Below, one piece after another: positions 1 to 7,429 of a DNA stretch of 46,428 nt. How positions within the stretch are numbered: position 1 is the first letter of the stretch; each line of letters opens with the position of its first letter. A program made the position numbers and the translations under genes. The notes under the pieces were generated by a model. That model worked only from the letters and a program-made list of their open reading frames with translations, did not search any database and was not told the origin of the DNA. The stretch is from JANNRW01 sp031401815. GTDB taxonomy: Bacteria > Desulfobacterota > Desulfuromonadia > Geobacterales > DSM-12255. The DNA lies in the NCBI GenBank assembly GCA_031401815.1, contig JANNRW010000251.1:1-46428 (forward strand), given 5' to 3'.

Positions 1-68
1 CCTACTTCCCACGGCAAGTTGCCCGGACATGGGAGGCTGCGGCTACATACTGAACGGACAATTAGTAT

Positions 69-202
69 GCCTGACTCCTTTCAGTCAGGTAGATTCAGTC
101 AGGCTTAGCCTGGCGTACCGGATAAAGCGGATAACTGCCGATAAAACATAAAAGTAACCTCCATGGTTACCTATATAAGTGTCCATCCGGAAACTCCGGA
201 TG
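69..202. repeat. Palindromic intergenic DNA downstream of rmuC
   Basis: This gene-free stretch holds two folds. GCCTGAC at 69-75 pairs with GTCAGGC at 98-104, with another CAGTCAGG between them. CATCCGGA at 184-191 pairs with TCCGGATG at 195-202 around a 3-base loop, just past the rmuC stop. The second hairpin could be a terminator or transcript end for rmuC, although no clear T-run follows it on the minus strand. A short element at 120-149 recurs near 18447-18476. No gene is visible in 1-221. Confidence 0.5.
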
Positions 203-221
203 TGTTTCCCAGGTATGCAGA

Positions 222-1574
222 TCAGGTCAGTAATTCCGGCTCCTCCATTGCAACATCGAGCATCTCTGTAGGCATGCTCTTGCCCGGCTTTACCCCCAGG
301 CTTTTCAGCATTTCAGCCTGACGGATGACGTTTCCCCTCCCGCTTGCAAACTTGCCAAAAGCCTTGTCATAATCGGTTCGAGCCTGATCCAGCCGATTAC
401 CGACACTTTTCAAGTCTTCAACAAATCCGACGAGTTTGTCGTAGAGCTCGGCTCCGCGTCGGGCAATCTCCTGTGCGTTGCGATTCTGCTGCTCCTGCCG
501 CCATAAATGGGCGACGGTGCGGACAACGAAAAGGAGGGTGCTGGGACTTACAAGCAGTACATTCCGTTTCCAGGCATCCTGCCAGAGCTCATTATCCTGC
601 GAAACAGCCAGCATGAAGGCCGGCTCCACAGGGATGAACATAAGTACGAAATCAAGGGATTTGATCCCGTGGATATCCTGATAGTTCTTGTCCGAAAGCT
701 CTCTGATATGGCTCTTGACCGAAGCAAGGTGCCTCTTGAATGCCACATCACGTCCGGCATCATCCTCTGCGTTGACATACTCCTCGTACGCATTCAGGGA
801 GACCTTGGCATCAACAACTATATGCCGATCCTCGGGCAGATGTATGATCAGATCCGGTTGAGCGCGACTGCTATCCTCACGCGTATGACTCTCCTGCACG
901 TCATACTCATGACCTTTGCGCAGGCCGGATGACTCCAGAATCTTCTCAAGGATCATCTCTCCCCAGCTCCCCTGGGTCTTGCTGGAGCCCTTAAGTGCGC
1001 GGGTCAGATTGTGCGCATCATCGGACAGTTGCCTGTTCAGATCCATCAGGTGCCTGACCTGTGCTGCAAGCGCACTCCGCTCCTTCCCCTCCTGCACGTA
1101 AACCTCTTCAACCTTCCCCTGGAACTCGGTCAGTTTTAACTTCAGCGGCTCCAGTAACTGACCGATGTTGGTTCTGTTCTGTTCGGTGAAGCGCCTCGAT
1201 TTTTCTTCCATTATTTCATTTGCCAGCGCCTTGAACTGATTGGAGAGCTGTTCCCGTGCATCATGGAGCAGAGCCAGCTTCTCGTCATTTTGTCTCCGCT
1301 CGGCATCCAGAATTGTTGAAATCCTGGTAAACTCATTACGTGATGCCTCCATCTGCTGCCGCAAGCTCTCCCCCTGCTGTTCAGATTGCAACAGTTCGCT
1401 ACGCAGCCGCTTCATCTCTTCAGCTGTGGTTGTCAAACGCTCATTCAATAGCGCCAGTTCAACCTCTCCTTCGTTTCGGGCAAGATTCACCGCATCGCTT
1501 GCACTTTTTTTCAGAAAAAATCCTGCAACTGCAAGACCAGCAGCAAGGCCGATCACTAAAGCAATGATTTCCAT
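222..1574 (-). CDS. rmuC: RmuC-family DNA recombination protein
   Basis: RmuC proteins limit certain chromosomal rearrangements at inverted repeats; they have an N-terminal membrane anchor, a long coiled coil and a nuclease-like core. Seen here: one hydrophobic segment at the extreme N-terminus (MEIIALVIGLAAGLAVAGFF), a coiled coil over about residues 35-190, then the conserved RmuC core with GSSKTQGSWGEMILEKILE and the ILPEDRHIVVDAKVSL-like strand. The 450-residue length is normal. I start at ATG 1574 because the membrane anchor begins there; the open frame continues upstream with unrelated residues. It lies 115 bp behind the M23 lipoprotein gene on the same strand and may be co-transcribed with it. 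Confidence 0.93.
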   Translation of the reverse strand: MEIIALVIGLAAGLAVAGFFLKKSASDAVNLARNEGEVELALLNERLTTTAEEMKRLRSELLQSEQQGESLRQQMEASRNEFTRISTILDAERRQNDEKLALLHDAREQLSNQFKALANEIMEEKSRRFTEQNRTNIGQLLEPLKLKLTEFQGKVEEVYVQEGKERSALAAQVRHLMDLNRQLSDDAHNLTRALKGSSKTQGSWGEMILEKILESSGLRKGHEYDVQESHTREDSSRAQPDLIIHLPEDRHIVVDAKVSLNAYEEYVNAEDDAGRDVAFKRHLASVKSHIRELSDKNYQDIHGIKSLDFVLMFIPVEPAFMLAVSQDNELWQDAWKRNVLLVSPSTLLFVVRTVAHLWRQEQQNRNAQEIARRGAELYDKLVGFVEDLKSVGNRLDQARTDYDKAFGKFASGRGNVIRQAEMLKSLGVKPGKSMPTEMLDVAMEEPELLT

Positions 1575-1689
1575 GGTAACTCTCCTGGCGTCCGGTTTTA
1601 AAAAGGTGAGGTGAGCATGTTCCGTTGTTGCCTGACAAAGCTGTTTATACTGTCCGGAGTAAGAAATGACAATTGAAATACTTTTCCGG

Positions 1690-2682
1690 TCATAATGCGC
1701 CTTGTGTTGAAACGGACATACGATATTTAAGCTCTTTACACTGCGGCTTGCTCTCAAAACAGAACTCTACCGGCAGGGAGACCCTTTCAAAACCTTTTTC
1801 GGTCTTTAATAGCGTCCATACAGAAAAATGCAGGTGTGGCCCTCTTGAGTAACCGGTTGAGCCGGACAAGCCCAGCTTGTCTCCTTGTGAAACTCTTTGC
1901 CCGATCTCTACAACCTGACTGTTCTCTTTCAGATGAACATACGATGCTACTGTCCCGTCATCATGGAGTATGTCAATATAATTTGCCTTATCAAGAAGTC
2001 CCCGGTCATCGCCACCTGCTTTATAGGAAGCTTCAATATCGGCAACTATACCGGATCGAGCAGCGCTTACCGGGGTTCCGAGAGGCATGTCAAAGTCGAT
2101 AGCATTAAGGCTGAACGGTTCGACATGGCTTGTCAGAGGGCCACCCGGTGCCTGGGTAACGTTATAGCTTCTGCTCTCTGTCCAGGGCACCCGGTACCCT
2201 TTTTGAGGGGTGTGCCTTGCTGTATAATTGCCAACTCTCCAGAAACTGTTTGCCCGAAAAGCATAATCTTTGCTCTTGTCAAGAGGGGAGAGTCGCGCAA
2301 TACAGATGTCTGATTTTGGCGGAACAACATGGTAAAGAGGGAATTCACGATCTGAGGCGAGGTTTTTTTCTGCCGTAATCCTTATGTTCACCGATACCGG
2401 CATTTCTCGCCGGTTATGGGCAACAATACAGGTCTCCTTCCCCTCCTTGACAAAATTCGTGCTAAAGCCGTACTCTCGGGCACTGTTCGGAGTAATATCT
2501 TTGAGTCGCTCCGGAGCTTTATCAAACTCAAAAACCTTTGCCTTCGCAAATATCCCGCCATTTCTTGTAAATATTCCGCTGATTCCGGCAGAGGAAGAGG
2601 AGCAACCCGAAAAAATAGCCGCCAGAATAATTATTCCGGAATAAATAATGAGCCTGCGCAGAGTATTGCCAACAATCTTCAT
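1690..2682 (-). CDS. M23-family peptidase, lipoprotein
   Basis: Predicted envelope zinc endopeptidase of the LytM/M23 type, acting on or structurally resembling peptidoglycan hydrolases. Starting at ATG 2682, residues 1-25 form a lipoprotein signal ending in the lipobox IFSGC. The C-terminal half carries the full M23 ligand set: SHVEP with NAIDFDMPLGTPV, then SYVHL and HLHFSVW, so it is probably active. The middle (about 40-170) is a beta-rich domain I do not recognise. An upstream in-frame start at 2784 overlaps the DUF3343 stop but would spoil the signal peptide, so I rejected it. It sits between DUF3343 and rmuC on the same strand. Confidence 0.9.
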   Translation of the reverse strand: MKIVGNTLRRLIIYSGIIILAAIFSGCSSSSAGISGIFTRNGGIFAKAKVFEFDKAPERLKDITPNSAREYGFSTNFVKEGKETCIVAHNRREMPVSVNIRITAEKNLASDREFPLYHVVPPKSDICIARLSPLDKSKDYAFRANSFWRVGNYTARHTPQKGYRVPWTESRSYNVTQAPGGPLTSHVEPFSLNAIDFDMPLGTPVSAARSGIVADIEASYKAGGDDRGLLDKANYIDILHDDGTVASYVHLKENSQVVEIGQRVSQGDKLGLSGSTGYSRGPHLHFSVWTLLKTEKGFERVSLPVEFCFESKPQCKELKYRMSVSTQGAL

Positions 2683-2780
2683 GGCAACTGCAAAGTCAGC
2701 TAGATTAAAGTGCATAATTGCTTTCAAGAGGGTCTCTCCTGATCTGGTTTTTTGATTTCTATGAAGAGTGAAGAGGAGAT

Positions 2781-3050
2781 TCAAGAGGTGGATGGTATTT
2801 TCATGTACCTCTCTCCCTCTTTCGTGTAAATCTCTTCAGGGAGCAGATGAGAAGAGGCCAGCAGCTCTTCGACCTTTGTCCGGTCAATCGCTGCATAGCG
2901 TATGGCAAGGCCGCAATCCGAAGTCAGCGCACGCGGTGCCGGGATCAGCAGCATCGGCAGACCATGATCCTTGAGCAGTTTTTCCGCCTGCATGACCCGG
3001 TGTACAGAATTGAAAACAGCCACATAATCACCATCATTTACCATTGGCAT
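2781..3050 (-). CDS. DUF3343 / putative Se/S carrier-like protein
   Basis: Small 89-residue protein with the DUF3343 pattern: YVAVFNSVHRVMQAEKLLKD near the N-terminus, a LIPAPRALTSDCGLAIRY core with one conserved Cys, and a charged tail. The Pfam family is annotated as a putative selenium/sulfur carrier; the function is not proven. The conserved Cys lies in the SDCGLA motif. It is the first gene of a minus-strand group with the M23 lipoprotein and rmuC. An alternative ATG lies two codons downstream at 3044 and would fit the family N-terminus equally well. A selC gene in the same window shows that the organism uses selenocysteine, consistent with but not proof of a selenium role. Confidence 0.8.
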   Translation of the reverse strand: MPMVNDGDYVAVFNSVHRVMQAEKLLKDHGLPMLLIPAPRALTSDCGLAIRYAAIDRTKVEELLASSHLLPEEIYTKEGERYMKIPSTS

Positions 3051-3072
3051 ATCTTACTGGCACTCATACTGG

Positions 3073-3102
3073 TTGACTTTGCTTCTTGTAGAAGCTTACT
3101 AT
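3073..3102 (+). promoter_or_regulatory. Promoter with a palindrome in its spacer
   Basis: TTGACT at 3073-3078 and TACTAT at 3097-3102 are separated by 18 bp. The spacer contains a perfect dyad, GCTTCT-TGT-AGAAGC (3081-3095), where an operator or spacer-distorting activator could bind. A start site about 7 bp after the -10 box falls at the ATG of the next gene (3110), which has no Shine-Dalgarno sequence, so the transcript may be leaderless. This is inferred from sequence only. Confidence 0.5.
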
Positions 3103-3109
3103 ACCCAGC

Positions 3110-3367
3110 ATGAATACCGTTATCCTCCTTGCAGTTATAATTTTGATTGCTGTGCTGATTAATATCCCGCTCGGTTATCTTCGCCAGGGAACCCAGAAAT
3201 TCAGTTTCTCCTGGTATTTCTACATCCATATCAGCATCCCTTTTATCATCTACCTGAGAGTAAAGTCTGGCTATAGCTGGAAATTTATCCCTCTTACCCT
3301 TGCGGGTGCCCTGATCGGCCAGTTTATCGGCGGCAGGATCAGACAAAAGAGAGAACTGAATGGCTGA
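3110..3367 (+). CDS. Small conserved inner-membrane protein
   Basis: An 85-residue protein with hydrophobic segments at about residues 3-23, 33-50 and 58-75 and a basic C-terminal tail (GGRIRQKRELNG). I do not recognise a functional family. It reads like a two- or three-helix inner-membrane protein. The start ATG lies immediately after a good promoter and lacks a ribosome binding site. Its end overlaps the start of the DUF721/DciA-like gene by 8 bp in a different frame, so the two are translationally coupled. Confidence 0.7.
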   Translation: MNTVILLAVIILIAVLINIPLGYLRQGTQKFSFSWYFYIHISIPFIIYLRVKSGYSWKFIPLTLAGALIGQFIGGRIRQKRELNG

Positions 3368-3845
3368 AAAACGGGCAAGGATGAAAAAGCCGGAGCTGAT
3401 TGCCTCCCTGCTTGATTCCGTCTTTACCGGAAAACCTGTCCAGAAAAGGCTGCGTGAAATAAAAGTCTGGCAAGTATGGGAAGAGGCTGTCGGATCCCAG
3501 ATTGCTTCCAAAGCAAGACCTGCCGGCATAGGGAACGGGATTCTTGTTGTAAAGGTTGCCAGCTCCCCCTGGATGCAGCAGCTCTCTCTCATGAAGCCTG
3601 ATATTATCCACCAGCTTAACATGATGGCAGGCGAACCGCTTGTAACAGATATCATCTTCAAGTCAGGGAGAGTGGATCCGCTTCCCGGAAAATCCTCTGT
3701 AAAAAAAGAGAGCTGCCGGGTGCTCAGCGAGGAAGAGAGTGCGTGGATCACGGAGCAAGCCTCTATAATAGCAGATCCGGAGCTTCGCCAAAGTTTTTGT
3801 ACTCTTATTACACGTCATCTGACCAGCAGTGGCGGCAGCACCTGA
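3360..3845 (+). CDS. dciA: DUF721 family, DciA-like protein
   Basis: DciA (DUF721) proteins bind the replicative helicase DnaB and help load it in bacteria that lack DnaC or DnaI. The 161-residue product shows the family core: an N-terminal helix (KKPELIASLLDSVF), KVWQVWEEAVGSQIASKARP, and VVKVASSPWMQQLSLMKPDIIHQLN. A variable C-terminal tail follows. The gene begins inside the preceding small membrane-protein gene, and its last 31 bp overlap the convergent methyltransferase gene. The family call is good; the helicase-loading role is taken from characterised members. Confidence 0.82.
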   Translation: MAEKRARMKKPELIASLLDSVFTGKPVQKRLREIKVWQVWEEAVGSQIASKARPAGIGNGILVVKVASSPWMQQLSLMKPDIIHQLNMMAGEPLVTDIIFKSGRVDPLPGKSSVKKESCRVLSEEESAWITEQASIIADPELRQSFCTLITRHLTSSGGST

Positions 3846-4663
3846 AGAGCCCCTTTTCTCCCCTTTATCAGCTCAACCATGAACATCCTTGCAGGAGCAT
3901 CAATGCTGCCATGAATCATCTGAAGCCTCTGGACAGAGAGTTTGAGACGACAGGCAGTTGCCATGAACTCCGGCACTCTTTCCGGGAGATGGATAAAGAT
4001 GATTCTCCCTTCCGGCTTCACCATTTTTTTGGCAATTGACAAAAAATCATCCAGTGTAGCTGTTGACTCGTGTCTGGCAACATCTCTCCCTTTTCTGGGG
4101 CTTGTCCTGCCTGTGCCTGCCCGCCTGTAAGGCGGATTGGCAACTACCAGATCAAAGCTGTCCCCTTTGTAATGTTTCGAAAGATCAAGAATATCTGTAC
4201 AAAGAATTGAAACCCTTTGAGAGAGCTGATTAAGATCAACATTTCGCCGGGCCAATTCAGCCATTTCAGGTTGAAATTCTGCCCCTACTATGCTGCTCTC
4301 CTGGAATTTCCTGGCCAGAATAAGCGGAATAATCCCGCACCCTGCACCCAAATCAAGAATTCTGGCTGCTGCAAGAGATATGAAGTCGCAAAGGAGAAGC
4401 GGATCCAGAGAAAAACGGTAGCCGTTTTCCGGCTGGATTATCCTGAGAGAGTAATCCTTCAGCTCATCCAATGTTTCGCCTGATGATGAAACTGGACCCT
4501 CCGGATTTAAGTTCAGCTCGTCATAAAGCGCAATCTGCTCATTGAGGGAGAGTTTTTTACGGGAAGATTCACACGGCTTCAGACAGAGTTCACAGCGATC
4601 ATCACCGCACCACTGGCAAAAAGTGCAGTCAGGACAGGGATGTTTTTTGGCTTCAGGGTTCAT
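3815..4663 (-). CDS. TrmN6-like tRNA1(Val) A37 N6-methyltransferase with Cys-rich N-terminus
   Basis: SAM-dependent N6-adenine methyltransferase of the TrmN6/YfiC group, which modifies A37 of tRNA-Val. Residues about 65-260 carry the Rossmann methyltransferase: ILDLGAGCGIIPLILARKF (SAM loop) and the catalytic VVANPPYRR. An opening strand similar to YSLRIIQPENGYRFSLDPLLL is typical of the group. The first 35 residues are unusual: HPCPDCTFCQWCGDDRC and ELCLKPC give eight cysteines, several in CxxC spacing, suggesting a bound zinc or iron-sulfur cluster. I infer a tRNA substrate only from the family. The gene converges on dciA with a 31 bp overlap. Confidence 0.82.
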   Translation of the reverse strand: MNPEAKKHPCPDCTFCQWCGDDRCELCLKPCESSRKKLSLNEQIALYDELNLNPEGPVSSSGETLDELKDYSLRIIQPENGYRFSLDPLLLCDFISLAAARILDLGAGCGIIPLILARKFQESSIVGAEFQPEMAELARRNVDLNQLSQRVSILCTDILDLSKHYKGDSFDLVVANPPYRRAGTGRTSPRKGRDVARHESTATLDDFLSIAKKMVKPEGRIIFIHLPERVPEFMATACRLKLSVQRLQMIHGSIDAPARMFMVELIKGRKGALQVLPPLLVR

Positions 4664-4676
4664 GTTGTATTCGGTT

Positions 4677-4803
4677 AGTAGTCAGTATTCAGGAGTCAGG
4701 AGTCAGTAGAAAAGCAATCTGCACGACACTTTAAACAATACATGAGGGCGCAGATAAAAAAACGCCTTTATTCTGACCCCTGACCGCTGACTACTGACTA
4801 CTG
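4677..4803. repeat. Heptamer-built inverted repeat between methyltransferase and yggS
   Basis: The left arm (4677-4709) is built from AGTCAGT/AGTCAGG units and the right arm (4772-4803) from their complements (CTGACTA, CTGACCC), enclosing about 60 bp. The arms can pair into a long imperfect hairpin. This is the same design as the elements at 31381-31488 and 40244-40306. Confidence 0.75.
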
Positions 4804-4813
4804 TTTCTGAAAA

Positions 4814-5500
4814 TTACTCTCTTTCGCCAAATATGGCTGAACCGACCCGCACCAGGGTAGCACCTTCAGCTATGGCGACTTCGAAATCACCTGACATCCC
4901 CATGGAAAGCTCATTCATGCTTACCTGCGGAATGGCAAGGGAATCAATTTCTGCTGCAAGCCTTTTAAGCTCACGGAAATACGGACGGGCAGCCTCAGGG
5001 TCATCAAAGAAAGGGGGCATGGTCATCAACCCTTTCACCTTGAGGTGAGGAAGCTCTGCCACCCCCCTTGCCAACTGGATCACTTCTTGAGCAGTAGTGC
5101 CGCTCTTTGTCGCTTCACCAGCAATGTTTACCTCAAGCAGAACATCGCAGACCCGGTTCAGCCGCCCCCATTGCCGGTCGATTTCCACGGCAAGAGATAG
5201 CCGGTCAACTGAATGAATCATTGAAACGAGCCCTGCGATATGCCTTACCTTGTTGCTCTGCAGATGGCCGATAAAATGCCATTCAACCGGTGCCTTCAGC
5301 TCTGTGGCTTTTGCCGACAGCTCCTGCACATAATTCTCGCCAAAAACAAGCTGTCCTGCGGCAATAGCTTCTTCGATCAAGGCAGCAGGCTTTGTCTTTG
5401 AAACAGCTACAAGGCGTATCCCTGCCGGATTCCGCCCGGCAGCTATAGCTGCTGCTGCTATACGTTGCCTGATCTTCTCCAGATTGCTAGCCAGTAACAT
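4814..5500 (-). CDS. yggS: YggS/PLPBP family PLP-binding homeostasis protein
   Basis: Single-domain alanine-racemase-fold protein that binds pyridoxal phosphate and buffers the cell's vitamin B6 pool; it has no known catalytic activity. The 228-residue protein contains IRLVAVSKTKPAALIEEAI with the PLP-lysine, FGENYVQEL, WHFIGHLQSNKVRHI, a glycine-rich phosphate loop (MSGDFEVAIAEGATLVRVG) and terminal SAIFGERE. I start at ATG 5500, which gives the normal N-terminus; the longer frame reads through maf. It overlaps the maf 3' end by 14 bp, so the two are co-transcribed. Confidence 0.95.
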   Translation of the reverse strand: MLLASNLEKIRQRIAAAAIAAGRNPAGIRLVAVSKTKPAALIEEAIAAGQLVFGENYVQELSAKATELKAPVEWHFIGHLQSNKVRHIAGLVSMIHSVDRLSLAVEIDRQWGRLNRVCDVLLEVNIAGEATKSGTTAQEVIQLARGVAELPHLKVKGLMTMPPFFDDPEAARPYFRELKRLAAEIDSLAIPQVSMNELSMGMSGDFEVAIAEGATLVRVGSAIFGERE

Positions 5501-6086
5501 GGCTCTCACCCGTAGCCCCAAGATTGCGCAGAGCCGCAACCACTTCACAAAGAGGCAGCCCCACAACATTGGTATAGGAGCCGTTGATCTTCTCCACCAT
5601 GCAGGCAGCACCCCCCTGGATGGCATATCCGCCTGCCTTGTCAAGCGGGCAACCGGTCGATACATATGGGAGAATCTCGGCATCTTCAAGCGTCTTGAAG
5701 AGTACATCAGTAGCTACGGCTTCTGAAATCAGCTTGCCGCTCTCCATATCAAGAACTGCAAATCCGGTAATAACCTGATGCGCCCTTCCGGAAAGCTTGC
5801 GTAGCATCCTGACAGCATCGTCGGCATCAACCGGCTTCCCCATGATTTCACCAACGCAGAGAACTATAGTATCTGCGCCTATGAAAAAACGGCCCTCTTC
5901 ACGAGCTGCAACTTCGGCAGCTTTTTCAGCTGCCAGCCTGAGAACATGATCTACAGGATTTTCGTCCGGCAGCGCTGTTTCGTCAATATTGCCGGGAACA
6001 ATATCAAAAACAATCCCCGCAGATTGAAGCAGTTCCGCCCGCCTGGGTGAGGCTGACGCCAGAATAATCCTGTTTGCGTTTGACAT
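5487..6086 (-). CDS. maf: Maf-family nucleotide pyrophosphatase
   Basis: Maf proteins hydrolyse non-canonical or particular NTPs (dTTP/UTP or m7GTP, depending on subgroup) to monophosphates, a house-cleaning role also linked to septum formation. The signature LASASPRRAELLQSAGI is at residues 9-25, followed by ADTIVLCVGEIMGKPVD, MLRKLSGRAHQVITGFAV and the C-terminal GGYAIQGGAACMVEKINGSY. The 199-residue length is normal. It is first in a two-gene unit with yggS, overlapping it by 14 bp. The substrate subgroup cannot be fixed by eye. Confidence 0.95.
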   Translation of the reverse strand: MSNANRIILASASPRRAELLQSAGIVFDIVPGNIDETALPDENPVDHVLRLAAEKAAEVAAREEGRFFIGADTIVLCVGEIMGKPVDADDAVRMLRKLSGRAHQVITGFAVLDMESGKLISEAVATDVLFKTLEDAEILPYVSTGCPLDKAGGYAIQGGAACMVEKINGSYTNVVGLPLCEVVAALRNLGATGESHVTG

Positions 6087-6109
6087 TTTCCAACTCCAAT
6101 AAAGACTAA

Positions 6110-6141
6110 CAACTCAACAGCTCAACAACTCAACAACTCAA
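6110..6141. repeat. Four tandem 8-bp repeats at the trmFO 3' end
   Basis: Units of CAACTCAA, CAGCTCAA, CAACTCAA, CAACTCAA run in tandem and include the last codons and stop (6130-6132) of trmFO. The repeat probably arose by slippage. It supplies the terminal Leu-Ser-Cys residues of the protein. Confidence 0.75.
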
Positions 6142-7419
6142 CCAGCTCTCCAGTTCAGCCAGCGCCCTTTGAGCCAGCATCCCCCGTCTCTCTCTCTTTT
6201 TGACCCTGCCGGGTATTTCCGGGAAAAGCCCGTAATTGACATTCATCGGCTGAAAGTACTTCACATCGGCATTTGTAATATGATGCACAAGGGCTCCGAG
6301 AGCTGTCGCCTGCGGAGGGAGTGTCGGCTCTGATCCTGATGCAATCCGGGCAGCATTGATCCCGGCAAGGAGACCACTTCCGGCTGATTCAACATAACCC
6401 TCTACACCGGTTATCTGCCCTGCAAAGAGAATTCTCGGATCAGACTCAAGCTGAAAGGTCGGGCGCAAAAGTGCCGGAGAGTTGATGAAAGTATTGCGGT
6501 GCATGGAGCCAAGCCGCGCAAATTCGGCTGACTCAAGCCCGGGGATCATTCTGAATATCCGCCGCTGCTCAGGCCAGGTCAACTTTGTCTGAAATCCGAC
6601 CAGATTATAGAGAGTTCCGGCACTGTTCTCCATCCTTAGCTGGATGACTGCATGAGGCTCTCTCCCGGTGCGGGGATCAATCAGCCCAACCGGCTTCATC
6701 GGGCCAAAACGGAGTGTCTCCAACCCCCTTGAAGCCAGCTCCTCGACAGGCATGCACCCTTCGAAATGAATCGCCTTTTCGAAATCCCTGGTCGGCACCT
6801 TCTCTCCAGCCAGCAGCTCCTGCACAAATTTGACGTACTCAGCCTCATTCATGGGACAGTTCAGGTAATCGTTACCATCACCCTTGCCATAGCGGGAAGC
6901 AGCATATACTCTCCCCCTGTCCAGTGATTCGGCAGTAACAATAGGCGCAATCGCATCATAAAAGTAGAGCTGATCGCCTGCAAGAAGCTGCACTGCCTTA
7001 GCAAGGGGATCACTGGTCAAAGGCCCTGAAGCGATGATCACGACCCCTTCCGCAGGTATCGTCGTAACTTCCCTGCAAACAACATTGATAAGGGGATGAG
7101 AGTAAATCCTGTCAGTTATATAAGCAGAAAACAGCCCCCGATCAACAGCCAGGGCACCACCTGCCGGTACCCGCGTTGCCTGGGCAGCCTCCATGAAGAG
7201 TGAACCGAGTCGCCGAAGCTCTTCTTTTAGAAGTCCAACGGCATTATCAAGAGAATCGCCACGCAGGGAGTTGGAGCAGACCAGCTCTGCCAGGCCGGGA
7301 AGGTGGTGGGCAGGCGAATATTTTTCCGGCTTCATCTCGAAGAGGGTAACGCTGATGCCGCGCAAAGCGGCCTGCCAGGCGGCTTCGCAGCCAGCCAGAC
7401 CGCCACCGATGATGCTGAT
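6130..7419 (-). CDS. trmFO: TrmFO, folate-dependent tRNA m5U54 methyltransferase (non-canonical start)
   Basis: TrmFO uses FAD and methylene-tetrahydrofolate to make m5U54 in the T-loop of tRNA. The frame holds the family motifs: FAD-binding IIGGGLAGCEAAWQAA at the N-terminus, SPAHHLPGLAELVCSNSLRG, a conserved FEGCMPVEELASRG, and the C-terminal TGVEGYVESAGSGLLAG. The nearest ordinary start in frame is TTG at 7365, which lies after the GGGLAG motif and would delete the dinucleotide-binding loop. Upstream of it, to an in-frame TAA just before 7483, I find no ATG, GTG or TTG. The coordinates given assume a rare ATC start at 7419. The topA stop is only 11 bp upstream, so coupling or a +1 shift from topA is possible, as is a sequencing error. 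Confidence 0.85.
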   Translation of the reverse strand: MSIIGGGLAGCEAAWQAALRGISVTLFEMKPEKYSPAHHLPGLAELVCSNSLRGDSLDNAVGLLKEELRRLGSLFMEAAQATRVPAGGALAVDRGLFSAYITDRIYSHPLINVVCREVTTIPAEGVVIIASGPLTSDPLAKAVQLLAGDQLYFYDAIAPIVTAESLDRGRVYAASRYGKGDGNDYLNCPMNEAEYVKFVQELLAGEKVPTRDFEKAIHFEGCMPVEELASRGLETLRFGPMKPVGLIDPRTGREPHAVIQLRMENSAGTLYNLVGFQTKLTWPEQRRIFRMIPGLESAEFARLGSMHRNTFINSPALLRPTFQLESDPRILFAGQITGVEGYVESAGSGLLAGINAARIASGSEPTLPPQATALGALVHHITNADVKYFQPMNVNYGLFPEIPGRVKKRERRGMLAQRALAELESWLSC

Positions 7420-7429
7420 TCCTGTACTG

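Noticed and set aside
129..144. Sigma-28 promoter
   Set aside because: GCCGATAA is present but no TAAA-type -35 box is at the required distance in either copy.
3038..3751. Long minus-strand open frame opposite the small membrane protein and dciA
   Set aside because: It is antisense to two well-supported genes, has low-complexity composition and no family motif.
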